Source: Sulfurovum sp. (GTDB lineage: Bacteria > Campylobacterota > Campylobacteria > Campylobacterales > Sulfurovaceae). Taken from it: a DNA stretch of 64,000 nt. A program made the translations under genes and the position numbers. How positions within the stretch are numbered: position 1 is the stretch's first letter; every line of letters starts with the position of its first letter. The notes beneath the pieces were generated by a model. The model saw only the letters and a program-made list of their open reading frames with translations, was not told where the DNA came from and did not search any database. The stretch lies in NCBI GenBank assembly GCA_027068435.1, contig JAMOTA010000044.1, forward strand, positions 31,645 through 95,644. Reading direction: 5' to 3'. Below are positions 46,684-56,060 of the stretch, piece by piece.

Positions 46684-47505
46684 TTATGTACGCTTTTCAC
46701 ACGCAACAGAAACAATCTCAACCTTATCTGTATCAATCCTTGCTGCGGTGAGTTCCCCTCCCCATAAACAGCCTGTATCTAATGATAAGACATCATCATT
46801 GTGAAGAAAACCCAATGTTGACCAGTGTCCAAAGATAATTTTCATATGTATCTCTTTTCTATTTTCACTCTCAAACCATGGTTTTAAACCTTTACCACGT
46901 AGGGTATCAGTTGGTTTTCCTTTTTGTTTAAAGTCTAATCTATGATCTTTATAACAAAAACGCATACGAGTAAATGCACTAACGATATACCGATCAATAT
47001 CTATCTTACTAGAGTCTCTGTTAAACCTATCTATCCCACTTTTAAACATCTTTTCAAGCCATATATCTGCATAATCACCTTGTAACTTCTCCTCTACCCT
47101 TCTTGCATAACGTATTGCCATACCTAAGTCAAACTCTGGGGAGATACCTGCATGTACCATACAGTAACCTAGTTGATGGTCAACATGTAAAAACTTTTGA
47201 CCTCTTAGCCAATCAATAAGCTTCTTTGCTTCAGGAGAATTGAGGATAGGATCAATAGTGGGATTGGATTTCTTAATACCATAATATGCAGCAATAAGTG
47301 CGATATCATGATTACCTAAAATAATCTCTACACGCTCTCTTATCTTGTAGAGATACTCTAATGTTTCAAGTGAACCCTCCCCTCTATTTACCAAATCACC
47401 AGCTATCCAGAGTCTATCTTTACTTGGGTCAAATTCAATTTTTGTTAGTAGTGCCATTAATGACGTATAACATCCTTGAATATCCCCTATCGCCCAGACA
47501 GCCAT
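46684..47505 (-). CDS. apaH: Symmetrical bis(5'-nucleosyl)-tetraphosphatase
   Basis: 273 residues, metallophosphoesterase fold cleaving Ap4A to two ADP. The metal-binding motifs GDIQGCY (residues 7-13), GDLVNRG and GNHDIALIAAYYG are in the standard order, and the GHWSTLG histidine block lies near the C-terminus. It shares one base with the upstream glycosylase gene, indicating coupling. Confidence 0.94.
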   Translation of the reverse strand: MAVWAIGDIQGCYTSLMALLTKIEFDPSKDRLWIAGDLVNRGEGSLETLEYLYKIRERVEIILGNHDIALIAAYYGIKKSNPTIDPILNSPEAKKLIDWLRGQKFLHVDHQLGYCMVHAGISPEFDLGMAIRYARRVEEKLQGDYADIWLEKMFKSGIDRFNRDSSKIDIDRYIVSAFTRMRFCYKDHRLDFKQKGKPTDTLRGKGLKPWFESENRKEIHMKIIFGHWSTLGFLHNDDVLSLDTGCLWGGELTAARIDTDKVEIVSVACEKRT

Positions 47506-48002
47506 TAGTTCATTACCTCTTTTAACCGCTCTTTATAAATAGCCACTTTTTCTTCTACTCTCATAGCTGCATACGCTGCTGATGGGGAAGGTAAGTAAAC
47601 TATTTTTATAGCAAGATGTGAAAAATGCATCTTAAAAAGTGCCTCAGCTTTTTTACCAGTAAAGGCTATTGTTGTGATGTGAAGATACTCTTCTAGCAGT
47701 GCTTCTATGTCATTAACACTCTCATCTTCTAAACTACTATCTAACGAGTTATCACGTTGACAACTTTTTATCATGTCCCAAAGTCCTAAATGAGACGACT
47801 TAAGTAACCAAATCTTTTGGTCTTTATTGTTTATAGGATAGCTAGTAATAGCTTCTAAGATTTTCCAAAACTGATTTGTAGGGTGTGCATAATAGAAGTT
47901 TTTTTCAAAAGAGTTAATACTAGGAAAAGAGCCTAATATTAACACCTTTGTATCTTTAAAAACTATAGGTTTAAAGGGGTGGACTAAAGGTTCATGGTAC
48001 AT
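47505..48002 (-). CDS. Uracil-DNA-glycosylase-fold protein, probably hypoxanthine-DNA glycosylase
   Basis: 165 residues of the uracil-DNA glycosylase superfamily. LILGSFPSINSFEKNFYYAH followed by PTNQFWKILE (about 26-55) matches the family annotated as DNA-deoxyinosine glycosylase, and ITTIAFTGKKAEALF and YLPSPSAAYA are the later conserved blocks. The likely job is removing hypoxanthine or other deaminated bases from DNA. It overlaps apaH by one base and abuts the DUF4149-like gene. Confidence 0.85.
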   Translation of the reverse strand: MYHEPLVHPFKPIVFKDTKVLILGSFPSINSFEKNFYYAHPTNQFWKILEAITSYPINNKDQKIWLLKSSHLGLWDMIKSCQRDNSLDSSLEDESVNDIEALLEEYLHITTIAFTGKKAEALFKMHFSHLAIKIVYLPSPSAAYAAMRVEEKVAIYKERLKEVMN

Positions 48003-48482
48003 CTATTTACATGCCTTTTGCATGTTACGTACCAAAAGTACTAAAAGGGCTACAGAGAATATTTTAAAATTGATTTCACTCCCTTTATGTGTGTTAATAA
48101 ATGCGTCACTCTGTGTCATCGCTTCACCAGCCATCTGCATCGTAAGAATATCTGGCATATAGTACTGTGAAAAAAGTAATCCTGTAGCTATAACAAAAAA
48201 AGTAGCTATCTGTGTAGTGGTATCTCTCTCAAATTTTTTATATTTATACCCCTCATAAAGAGCGACTACTATGAGTGCAAAGTTAACCAAATAAGAGAGT
48301 CTTACAAAGTTTTCAGTCATGATAACTCCCTCTTGATAGTGCGTTAACACTTCAGAGCCTAACCAAATTTCTGTATGAAAAGTAACAGGTGCAACAACTA
48401 TACCTGCAAAAAGCCCTGCACCAAGTACAGCTCCTAAGATAACGATATATGCTAATGTAGCTATTCTAAAATATTTATTCAT
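48003..48482 (-). CDS. DUF4149-like membrane protein
   Basis: 159 residues with four hydrophobic segments: about 6-29 (IVILGAVLGAGLFAGIVVAP), 60-75, 94-112 and the C-terminal FSVALLVLLVRNM. The pattern of an early GxxLGAGLFAG and a later QYYMPDI fits the DUF4149 family, whose function is unknown. The ATG at 48482 has AAAGGA upstream and is preferred over the longer frame from 48521, which would overlap prmC by 29 bases. It leads into the glycosylase and apaH. Confidence 0.7.
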   Translation of the reverse strand: MNKYFRIATLAYIVILGAVLGAGLFAGIVVAPVTFHTEIWLGSEVLTHYQEGVIMTENFVRLSYLVNFALIVVALYEGYKYKKFERDTTTQIATFFVIATGLLFSQYYMPDILTMQMAGEAMTQSDAFINTHKGSEINFKIFSVALLVLLVRNMQKACK

Positions 48483-48492
48483 TTCTTTTCCT

Positions 48493-49311
48493 TTAATATA
48501 TAAGTACAAATCCTCTGTCAAATCCTGCTAAATCTTTGTAGAATGTGATAGATTCTACTCCAATTTCATTAACAAATTTTTCTAAAGGCTCTTTTTGGTC
48601 ATATCCCATCTCACACGCTAGGTATTTAATATCTCTAGCTTTTACATCTACAATAATCTGTTTTAGAAGTTCATCGCCTACTCTGCCACCAAAAAGTGCC
48701 TCTTTAGGTTCATAATCTACAACATTTGACTCTAAGAGAAAATCTTCTGCGATGTAGGGAGGGTTAGAGACAACTAACTCTACACTTTCAGATACTTCAT
48801 CTATAAGGTTTGACTTACGAAACTCTATCTGTTTAGAGAGTTCAAAAAAATCACTATTTTTCTTTGCTACTCTTAATGGTGTATCACAAATATCTGTAGC
48901 GATAATACGAAGATTTGGAAACTTTCTAACCAACACTATAGAGATAGCCCCTGAACCTACCCCTATCTCGGCAATAGAACTTATCTGCTCTTTTTCGATA
49001 ATAGTAGCAACAAGGTCTATAAGAATCTCCGTCTCAGGACGAGGAATAAGCACCCCTGACTCTACTTTTAACTCTATATCATAAAAACTTGCTTCACCTA
49101 CGATATATTCATAAGGTTCATTTTTTGTTCTTCTAGCTATAAGCTCTTGAAAAGTTTTTAAATCATCTACCTTCTTACTCTCATTTAAAACAAGATAGAT
49201 ACGATCTTGTTTTAAATGATAAGCCAAAAGTAACTCTGCTTCAAACTGTGGGCGTTCACATACCCCTTTGAGCAACTCTTTTGCCCAAACTAAAACTTTT
49301 TTAATGGTCAT
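48493..49311 (-). CDS. prmC: Release factor glutamine methyltransferase
   Basis: 272 residues. An N-terminal helical domain precedes a SAM-dependent methyltransferase fold with AEIGVGSGAISIVLV (motif I) and the catalytic VVSNPPYIAE (NPPY). PrmC methylates the GGQ glutamine of RF1 and RF2. The N-terminal TFQELIARRTKNEPYEYIVG block with the following LIPRPETEIL is diagnostic of the family. It ends 10 bases before the DUF4149-like ATG. Confidence 0.95.
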   Translation of the reverse strand: MTIKKVLVWAKELLKGVCERPQFEAELLLAYHLKQDRIYLVLNESKKVDDLKTFQELIARRTKNEPYEYIVGEASFYDIELKVESGVLIPRPETEILIDLVATIIEKEQISSIAEIGVGSGAISIVLVRKFPNLRIIATDICDTPLRVAKKNSDFFELSKQIEFRKSNLIDEVSESVELVVSNPPYIAEDFLLESNVVDYEPKEALFGGRVGDELLKQIIVDVKARDIKYLACEMGYDQKEPLEKFVNEIGVESITFYKDLAGFDRGFVLIY

Positions 49312-49347
49312 ATAGTCATTCCAAATAATTCTTTCATTTCACAGTTC

Positions 49348-49632
49348 CTATAAATCAGGTAAGTTTTGATTAAAGATACTCAATAACTCTAAAGTATCTT
49401 GTTCTTTATCTATCTCGTACACGATGGTATAACCCCTATAAATCATATCTCTTATATTCTCGTTTTTAAAATATTTTGATTTTCTATATTGATAGGGAAA
49501 GTCTATTAGCTCTTTAATACATTTACGTAAGTTTTGTACAAAATGAAGAGATGCAGATAATTTGTCTCTCTTAATATAAAAAGCAATGGCTTTTAACTCG
49601 TTTTTGAATTGTTCAGACTCAATGATTTTCAA
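49348..49632 (-). CDS. RelE/ParE-family toxin
   Basis: 94 residues. The N-terminal FKNELKAIAFYIKRDKLSAS helix pair, LIDFPYQYRKSKYF, and DMIYRGYTIVYEIDKEQDTL form the usual ParE/RelE beta-sheet with basic residues. The family either blocks gyrase (ParE) or cuts mRNA on the ribosome (RelE); which applies cannot be told by eye. It overlaps its antitoxin by four bases (ATGA), upstream of prmC. Confidence 0.88.
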   Translation of the reverse strand: MKIIESEQFKNELKAIAFYIKRDKLSASLHFVQNLRKCIKELIDFPYQYRKSKYFKNENIRDMIYRGYTIVYEIDKEQDTLELLSIFNQNLPDL

Positions 49633-49886
49633 GCCTTTAGCTCCTCTATTAAAGTATCCATAGAGGTATCAAAATCATACATAGGTTCTATGCCAGACTT
49701 AATATCTTTTCTTAGCTGAGTAAGTCTTTCTTTTCTCTCTTCATACAAGGTATCTTCTCTTGAAATATTGGTCTTGTTATCAGAAGAGATACTATAACTT
49801 CTTATCACATCTTCTTTAAGATTTTTAATAATATTCAAAAGAATATCCATTTTATTTTCATCAACATTAATATGAATAGTCTGCAT
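49629..49886 (-). CDS. Antitoxin of the ParDE/RelBE-type pair
   Basis: 85 residues. MQTIHINVDENKMDILLNII is a short strand-helix start as in ribbon-helix-helix antitoxins, followed by a charged helix and an acidic C-terminal tail (PMYDFDTSMDTLIEELKA) that should bind the toxin. The start is supported by AAGGAG eight bases upstream. The name comes mainly from its position before the toxin. Confidence 0.82.
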   Translation of the reverse strand: MQTIHINVDENKMDILLNIIKNLKEDVIRSYSISSDNKTNISREDTLYEERKERLTQLRKDIKSGIEPMYDFDTSMDTLIEELKA

Positions 49887-49935
49887 AGTTAGCTCCTTAG
49901 AGAATAGTATTTTATTTTATCGCAATAGACTTAAA

Positions 49936-51210
49936 TTATTTTCTGTCCATATATGCAAAGATACCATCATTAGGTAAGGTATCTTCTGCCTTTTCATCTT
50001 CTACAACCACATGACTTGCATCATAACCTAACTCTTTAAGTCTCTCTAACACAGGTGGGTGTGTATGGTAGAAAAATATAACTAAAGGGTGTGACTTAGG
50101 AAAAGCTTTATTTTCAGTAATCAGCTTTAACAGTGCAGAGACTAGATTTTCTTTGCCACCCATACGTGAACCATACTCATCTGCTGCATATTCGTTATGA
50201 CGACTTACATAAGACATAATTGGTGTAAAAACAAAACTAACCAATGGCAAAAGCAACATCAATACTGCTATCTGAACCCCTGCCTCTGGTACTACACCCA
50301 TCTTCGTAAAGAGTGATTCAGGAAGATGACCAAAGAGATAAAATGAGATAAAAAGTAAGAGTCCCATCATCCCAATATTTTTCCAAATATCTCCATGAGA
50401 AAAGTGTCCTAACTCATGACCAAGAACGGCTAATAGTTCTTTTTTGTTAAGTTTAGCAATCAATGTATCATAGAGTACTACTCTCTTACTTTTACCTAAA
50501 CCACCAAAAAAGGCATTGAGACGGCTGTCACGTTTACTTGCATCCATTACAAAAATACCATCACTCTTTAATCCTGCTTCTTCCATAAGTTTTGTAATAG
50601 CATCTCTAAGTTCACCCTCATCTAAAGGAGAGAACTTGTTAAAGAGACTCATGAAAAATGGCATAAGTACATTTGCCATAACTGCTATAGAAAAGATAAG
50701 CACAAAGCCCCATAACCACCATATCTCATACGTACCTATTATCCATGACAAGAGTGCAAAAATTGCACCACCGATAAGTACAAAAAGTAGTGCAGACTTT
50801 AGAGCATCTATAACATACATTTTTAGTGTCATTTTGTTAAAACCAAAAGCATCATCGATTTTAAATGTTTGATAAAGTTGAAAAGGGAGTCCCACGAGAT
50901 AATTTACAGTGATAAAACCAAAGAGGAAAAGTACAGCTTGCATCACTGTACCTTCTACTTGTATTACAGATGAGAGTAGTGCAAAACCTGAAATAATCCA
51001 CCATACAAACATAAGATAATCTACAAATGTCTCCACAAGTGAGAGTTTCTCTTTAGCTACTGCATAGTTTGCAGCAACCATGTATTTAGCAGATGACATT
51101 AAAACAGGTGCTTCTCTCTTCTCTTCATTGATGTATCCTATCTGCATAAATGAGATATAGAGTCTCATAAAAGTATAAAATGAGTAAAGTGCAAGTATAA
51201 TTTCTAACAT
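49936..51210 (-). CDS. M48 zinc metalloprotease (Ste24/HtpX-like)
   Basis: 424 residues, integral membrane. Several hydrophobic helices fill the first 200 residues; the HExxH motif is in VLGHELGHFSHGD, near residue 265, with the third ligand in the NEYAADEYGSRMG block. The N-terminal LPFQLYQTFKIDDAFGFNKM is the signature of CAAX-protease-type Ste24 homologues. In bacteria such enzymes take part in membrane protein quality control. It stands between the toxin pair and the divergent ABC-F gene. Confidence 0.92.
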   Translation of the reverse strand: MLEIILALYSFYTFMRLYISFMQIGYINEEKREAPVLMSSAKYMVAANYAVAKEKLSLVETFVDYLMFVWWIISGFALLSSVIQVEGTVMQAVLFLFGFITVNYLVGLPFQLYQTFKIDDAFGFNKMTLKMYVIDALKSALLFVLIGGAIFALLSWIIGTYEIWWLWGFVLIFSIAVMANVLMPFFMSLFNKFSPLDEGELRDAITKLMEEAGLKSDGIFVMDASKRDSRLNAFFGGLGKSKRVVLYDTLIAKLNKKELLAVLGHELGHFSHGDIWKNIGMMGLLLFISFYLFGHLPESLFTKMGVVPEAGVQIAVLMLLLPLVSFVFTPIMSYVSRHNEYAADEYGSRMGGKENLVSALLKLITENKAFPKSHPLVIFFYHTHPPVLERLKELGYDASHVVVEDEKAEDTLPNDGIFAYMDRK

Positions 51211-51303
51211 TAAAGTCCTCTTTTTTATTTGGAATATACCTTATCAAGCCTTAAAATATACCCTCTTTGCTATAATTGCAACAATATATTTTAAGGAATA
51301 AAC

Positions 51304-53241
51304 TTGGCACTCATTGACCTCTTCAATATTAAAAAACAATATGATATAAAACTACTACTAAATAATGTGGACTTTCATCTCAATGAAGGAGAAAGAGTCA
51401 CTATCGTTGGGCAAAATGGCTGTGGCAAATCTACTCTTATGAAAATCATTATTGGAGAAGAAGAGCCTACAGAGGGGAAAAGAGTGGTGAATAATTCAGT
51501 ACACATAGAGATGCTTTCACAACAACCTCAGTTTGACCCTAAACTCTCAGTAAGAGAGGCGATACTCAATGAACTTACCGAACTTAAAAAAGTCAAAGAT
51601 GAGTATGATGTACTAAGTTTAAAAGTAGTTGATGACTTTGAGAATAGTGAGCTTCTTAAAAAGCTTGACAAAGTGAGTTCTTATTTGGATCATCATAATG
51701 CATGGAATCTTGATGATAAAATCGAACGTATTCTACAAGAGTTTAAACTAAAAGCTTATGAGCATCGTCCTGTAGTGTCACTCTCAGGAGGAGAACAACG
51801 CCGTGTTGCGTTAGCTTCACTTATACTAAAAAAACCTGACGTACTTTTACTTGATGAACCTACCAACCACCTTGATGTTTATATGGTTGAGTTTTTAGAA
51901 GAGATTTTACTCAAAGAGAATTTTACCCTACTGTTTATCTCCCATGATAGACATTTTATAGATACTATCGCTACACGTGTGGTAGAGGTAGATAATCAAG
52001 AGCTTGTAAGTTATACAGGTGGATACATGGACTACTTAGAGCAAAAAGAGGCTCGTATGCATGCTATGAAAAAAAGCCATGACAACCTTTTAAAACTTTT
52101 AAAACAAGAAGAAGCATGGCTTGGAAAAGGGGTTAAAGCCCGTGAAAAACGTAACCAAGGACGTAAACGTCGTGTCTTTGAACTGCGTGATGAAACAAAA
52201 CATAACCCTACACTCATACGTAAAATGATGGTTGAACTTGAACGTGAGAAGAAACACTTTAACCGTGAAGAGGGCGTATCACGAAAAAAGATGCTTTTTG
52301 ATATTGAAAACATGAGTTATTCAGTTCCAGGTAAAAAGCTTATTGAAAACCTTACTACCCGTATTTTACAAAAAGATAAGATAGCCATTGTAGGGATTAA
52401 TGGTGCAGGTAAATCTACCCTACTTAAACTCATGCTAGGTCGCATTAAACCTGACTCAGGGCAGATAAAACAAGGTGATTTTGCATTAGGGTACTTTGAC
52501 CAACATAGAGAGATGCTAGATGAGAGTAAAACCCTTATAGAGACATTTTGTCCAGATGGCGGAGATCAGATAGATGTGCAAGGGACTATTTTTCATGTCT
52601 ATGGATACTTAAAATCATTTCTATTTCCTAAAGAGTTCTTAACAAAAAAAGTAGGTATGCTTAGTGGAGGAGAGAAGAACCGTGTAGCTCTTGCTCTACT
52701 TCTTGCAAAAAAAGTAGACTGTCTTATACTTGATGAACCTACCAATGATTTAGATATTCAAACCATTAACATCTTAGAAGAGAAACTCATTAACTTCCCA
52801 GGAGCTTTACTTTTCGTTTCTCATGACCGTTACTTTATAGATAAAATTGCTTCAAAGCTCTTTATCTTTAAAGGTGAGGGGGTAGTTGAAGAGTCATTTC
52901 AAACATACACAGAGTACCTTGAGATAGAAAAAGAGATAAGAGAACTCAACAATTTAGATAAAGAGATAAAAACTGTAGAGAGTAAAACTAAACCTAAAGC
53001 AAAAGAGAAAAAACAGACTAAACTAAGTTACAAAGAACAACAAGATTTAGATAAATTACCCGATGAGATAGATAAACTTGAAGCTGAAGTAAAAGCACTC
53101 AATGATTGTCTGCAAGACCCTGAGTGCTACCAAGAAAAGGGTTTAAGTAAGATTACTGAGTCATTGGCTGAACTTGAAGTATTGTGTGAAGAGAAGAGTG
53201 AAAGGTATTTTGAAGTGTTAGAAATTTTAGAGAGTATCTAA
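51304..53241 (+). CDS. ABC-F family ATPase (Uup-like)
   Basis: 645 residues with two ABC domains and no membrane span. First domain: GQNGCGKST (about 36-44), LSGGEQRRVALASL and LLDEPTNHLD; second: GINGAGKST, LSGGEKNRVALALL and LDEPTNDLD. A lysine-rich linker lies between, and a C-terminal coiled coil (from about 560) is typical of Uup. Translation starts at TTG (51304) with AAGGA upstream. ABC-F proteins act on the ribosome; Uup is also linked to DNA repair. No drug-resistance context is seen. Confidence 0.93.
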   Translation: MALIDLFNIKKQYDIKLLLNNVDFHLNEGERVTIVGQNGCGKSTLMKIIIGEEEPTEGKRVVNNSVHIEMLSQQPQFDPKLSVREAILNELTELKKVKDEYDVLSLKVVDDFENSELLKKLDKVSSYLDHHNAWNLDDKIERILQEFKLKAYEHRPVVSLSGGEQRRVALASLILKKPDVLLLDEPTNHLDVYMVEFLEEILLKENFTLLFISHDRHFIDTIATRVVEVDNQELVSYTGGYMDYLEQKEARMHAMKKSHDNLLKLLKQEEAWLGKGVKAREKRNQGRKRRVFELRDETKHNPTLIRKMMVELEREKKHFNREEGVSRKKMLFDIENMSYSVPGKKLIENLTTRILQKDKIAIVGINGAGKSTLLKLMLGRIKPDSGQIKQGDFALGYFDQHREMLDESKTLIETFCPDGGDQIDVQGTIFHVYGYLKSFLFPKEFLTKKVGMLSGGEKNRVALALLLAKKVDCLILDEPTNDLDIQTINILEEKLINFPGALLFVSHDRYFIDKIASKLFIFKGEGVVEESFQTYTEYLEIEKEIRELNNLDKEIKTVESKTKPKAKEKKQTKLSYKEQQDLDKLPDEIDKLEAEVKALNDCLQDPECYQEKGLSKITESLAELEVLCEEKSERYFEVLEILESI

Positions 53242-53246
53242 GACTT

Positions 53247-54518
53247 CTACCAGTGAATTACTACACTACGTCTTCCCCAACGTAAAGCTTTTCTTCTGTT
53301 GACACCCATATAGATATCTATACGTTTTCTGTATCGTTTATTCATTTTATCTCGTACCCTATAATAACCAGGAAGTCCAGCTATACGTACTTTAGTTCCA
53401 TTTTTCATACCATAACGAGTAAGCATATCACGTGATACTGCGATTATCTTCATGCCTGGGCGAAGCTTATTATTCCATGCGGCTAAAAAAGGTGTACTAT
53501 CTGTTTGCCCCTTGTGTGAACTATATGCAGTTGCCGTTACACGTAATTTACGTTTTCCAAAACCTCGAATAAACTTAGATTTTCTTTTTTTATCTATTCT
53601 TTTATTGCTTGCTAATCGTTTTTTCTTACTGACTGATTCTTTTTTCTTTTTACTTTTTACAACATGAGGTAGAGGGAGGCGAATCACTTGATTGAGTCGT
53701 ATTTTAGAGGCTTTACTTAAATGGTTATATTTCATAATAGATTTTGTAGTCAAGTTAAAATCTTGAGCAATCATACTCAAGCTATCTCCTTTTTTTACAA
53801 TATACTCAGCACTAGCAATAGCATCTACCCTATTTTGAGAGTGAGGAATAATAAGTTTCTTTCCTATTCTTACTATAAACTTATCATTAAGTTTATTAAG
53901 TTTTTTCAAGGTAGCAACTTTAACACCAAATTTTTCAGCAATACTCCCTAAGTTATCTCCCTCTTCTATAAGGTATTCCCCTTGATTTTCTTCTACCTTA
54001 GCTAAATCTTTCTGTTTCTCTAATGCTATTTTTTTTAAATTCTCTTGCTTCTTTATCTCTTCAGCTTGTGCTAATTTAAGCTCTTCGGCATCTTTTGCCT
54101 CTTGTATTTTCTTTTTTTCATCTTTAGCTTTTTGCATTTTATCAAATAGTTTTTTTCTCTCTGCTTTTATTTTCTCTATACGCGTATATATTCGCTCTTT
54201 ACTCGTCTGTACAGATGCAGACTTTACAGTACCTGTAAAACGCATTGAGTCTTCTATATTTTGATATTTTTTCATCATCTCTTCAACAGAGATTACTTTA
54301 ATAGAACTATTTTTAGCAGGAACTGGTAATGTCTTTTCTACAATTAACTTCTTTTTATTAAAATTATATTTTATCTCTTTAGCTTTAAGAAATTTAGCAC
54401 TATAAGGTGTACAAGTATTTGTACTGTTAGTAATAATTCTACAATTAATAACCTTTGCAATTAATACTTCAGACATAAAAAACATGATAAATAAAATAGT
54501 TAAATAATTTTTAGACAT
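53247..54518 (-). CDS. Exported LysM protein with C-terminal 3D domain
   Basis: 423 residues: a signal peptide (about 1-21), a lysine-rich coiled-coil section (about 100-180), LysM repeats at about 184-226 (EGDNLGSIAEKFGV) and 234-278 (KGDSLSMIAQDFNL), a very basic linker, then a 3D/double-psi barrel domain from about 330 with VTATAYSSHKGQTDSTP, DSTP and RIDIYMG. The 3D domain carries catalytic aspartates in MltA-type lytic transglycosylases, so a peptidoglycan-processing role is plausible. Five bases separate its stop from that of the convergent ABC-F gene. Confidence 0.88.
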   Translation of the reverse strand: MSKNYLTILFIMFFMSEVLIAKVINCRIITNSTNTCTPYSAKFLKAKEIKYNFNKKKLIVEKTLPVPAKNSSIKVISVEEMMKKYQNIEDSMRFTGTVKSASVQTSKERIYTRIEKIKAERKKLFDKMQKAKDEKKKIQEAKDAEELKLAQAEEIKKQENLKKIALEKQKDLAKVEENQGEYLIEEGDNLGSIAEKFGVKVATLKKLNKLNDKFIVRIGKKLIIPHSQNRVDAIASAEYIVKKGDSLSMIAQDFNLTTKSIMKYNHLSKASKIRLNQVIRLPLPHVVKSKKKKESVSKKKRLASNKRIDKKRKSKFIRGFGKRKLRVTATAYSSHKGQTDSTPFLAAWNNKLRPGMKIIAVSRDMLTRYGMKNGTKVRIAGLPGYYRVRDKMNKRYRKRIDIYMGVNRRKALRWGRRSVVIHW

Positions 54519-54536
54519 ACTGTATATTTATGCTTA

Positions 54537-56003
54537 TTATAAGAAATTAAGCATCTCTCCTTTGATAGAATTTTTATCGACTACTACAGTGTGATTAATA
54601 GGTTTTGAAAAGAGTCCACTTACCATAGAAGGTACCGAAACATCGGCATTTTCACTAACCCATGTTAAGGCTTCCATATCATCTTTTACCTCATGCCCTA
54701 ACGCTTTAGCTACAGTTGAAGAAAACTTTGTCCACTCTGCTGTAGAATAGATAACTGTTGGTAGTTTTTTCTCTCTAAGCTCTCTATAGGCTTTTATACA
54801 AGTAGCAGTATGAGGATCCATAATATAACCTTTTTTTGCATACTCAGCAATAACAATTTTACCCTCTGTATCATCTGAGAAATTCGCAGAGAAATCCTCT
54901 TGTAAAGAACTTAGCTCTTCACTACTCAATTGGTACTTTCCATTAACTTCCAGCTCAAGCATTAACTCTTTAGTTCTAGCTCCACCAAATTTGTCAAACA
55001 TAACACGTTCAATATTTGAACTTTTCAAAATATCCATAGCAGGTGACTCTGTTAGGACAAGCTCTCTATTGGTTAAGTCATAACTACCTGTTGTAAGCCA
55101 ATCTGTTAAAATATTATTGATATTTGAAGCAATAAGTATTTTTTCTATCGGTAAGCCTGCTTTTTTCGCATAGTAAGCACCTAAGGCATTACCAAAGTTA
55201 CCACTAGGCACGACTAAATAGATTTTTTCACCCATCTTAATACTACTGTTACGTACCATCTCCAAATAACTATGAATATGATAAATTATTTGAAATATAA
55301 TACGTCCAAAGTTTACAGAATTAGCGGCTGTAAGTTTAATTCCTCTCTCTTCTAGTTCTGCTTTAAAATCTTCAGAAGATAAAAGCTCTTTGAGTGCATG
55401 TTGCGTATCATCAAAATTACCTTCTACACCTATTACTTTAAGATTTTTCGCATCTTCAGTAACCATTTGAAGTTTCTGTACATCAGAAGTTCCACCATTA
55501 GGGTAAAGGCATGTTACTTTTATATTCTCTTGGTTTTTAAATGTCTCTAGTGTTGCTGGTCCTGTATCGCCACTTGTTGCAGCCATTATAAGATAGTTTT
55601 CACCTCTTTTTTGAGCCAATTTACTTAAAATGTAACCAAAAGGTTGCAGTGCCATATCTTTAAAGGCACGAGTTTGTCCATGGTAAAGTTCAGATACAAA
55701 ACAGTCATCTTCTATGCCAACAAGGGGAACAGGATTAGAGGGTTCATCAAAAGCATCATATCTTTTTAATGCCTCTTCTATTGTCTCTTTTTCTATGTCT
55801 ATATCAAATGCTAGTAGAAAATCTAAAGCGAGTGTTTTATAGTGGCTAGAGAGATGTTTGGTTAAAAATGTTTCATCTAATGCGGGGAGTGATTCAGGTA
55901 CATACAGACCACCATAACTAGCACTTGGGCTAAGTATAGCTTCTGAAAATGTTACACTTGTTGATTTTTCTCCATCATTTCCTCTTGTCTCAATAAATTG
56001 CAT
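54537..56003 (-). CDS. thrC: Threonine synthase
   Basis: 488 residues, PLP-dependent enzyme making threonine from O-phosphohomoserine. MQFIETRGNDGEKSTSVTFS at the start, the PLP lysine in HGQTRAFKDMALQP, AATSGDTGPAT, and VPSGNFGNALGAYYAKK are intact. The length fits the longer Gram-negative class. It sits 57 bases downstream of the propeller gene. Confidence 0.96.
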   Translation of the reverse strand: MQFIETRGNDGEKSTSVTFSEAILSPSASYGGLYVPESLPALDETFLTKHLSSHYKTLALDFLLAFDIDIEKETIEEALKRYDAFDEPSNPVPLVGIEDDCFVSELYHGQTRAFKDMALQPFGYILSKLAQKRGENYLIMAATSGDTGPATLETFKNQENIKVTCLYPNGGTSDVQKLQMVTEDAKNLKVIGVEGNFDDTQHALKELLSSEDFKAELEERGIKLTAANSVNFGRIIFQIIYHIHSYLEMVRNSSIKMGEKIYLVVPSGNFGNALGAYYAKKAGLPIEKILIASNINNILTDWLTTGSYDLTNRELVLTESPAMDILKSSNIERVMFDKFGGARTKELMLELEVNGKYQLSSEELSSLQEDFSANFSDDTEGKIVIAEYAKKGYIMDPHTATCIKAYRELREKKLPTVIYSTAEWTKFSSTVAKALGHEVKDDMEALTWVSENADVSVPSMVSGLFSKPINHTVVVDKNSIKGEMLNFL

Positions 56004-56060
56004 CTATAGTATCCTATTTGTAGTTATATTTCTTATTATTATAGCTAAAAAAACTAAGGT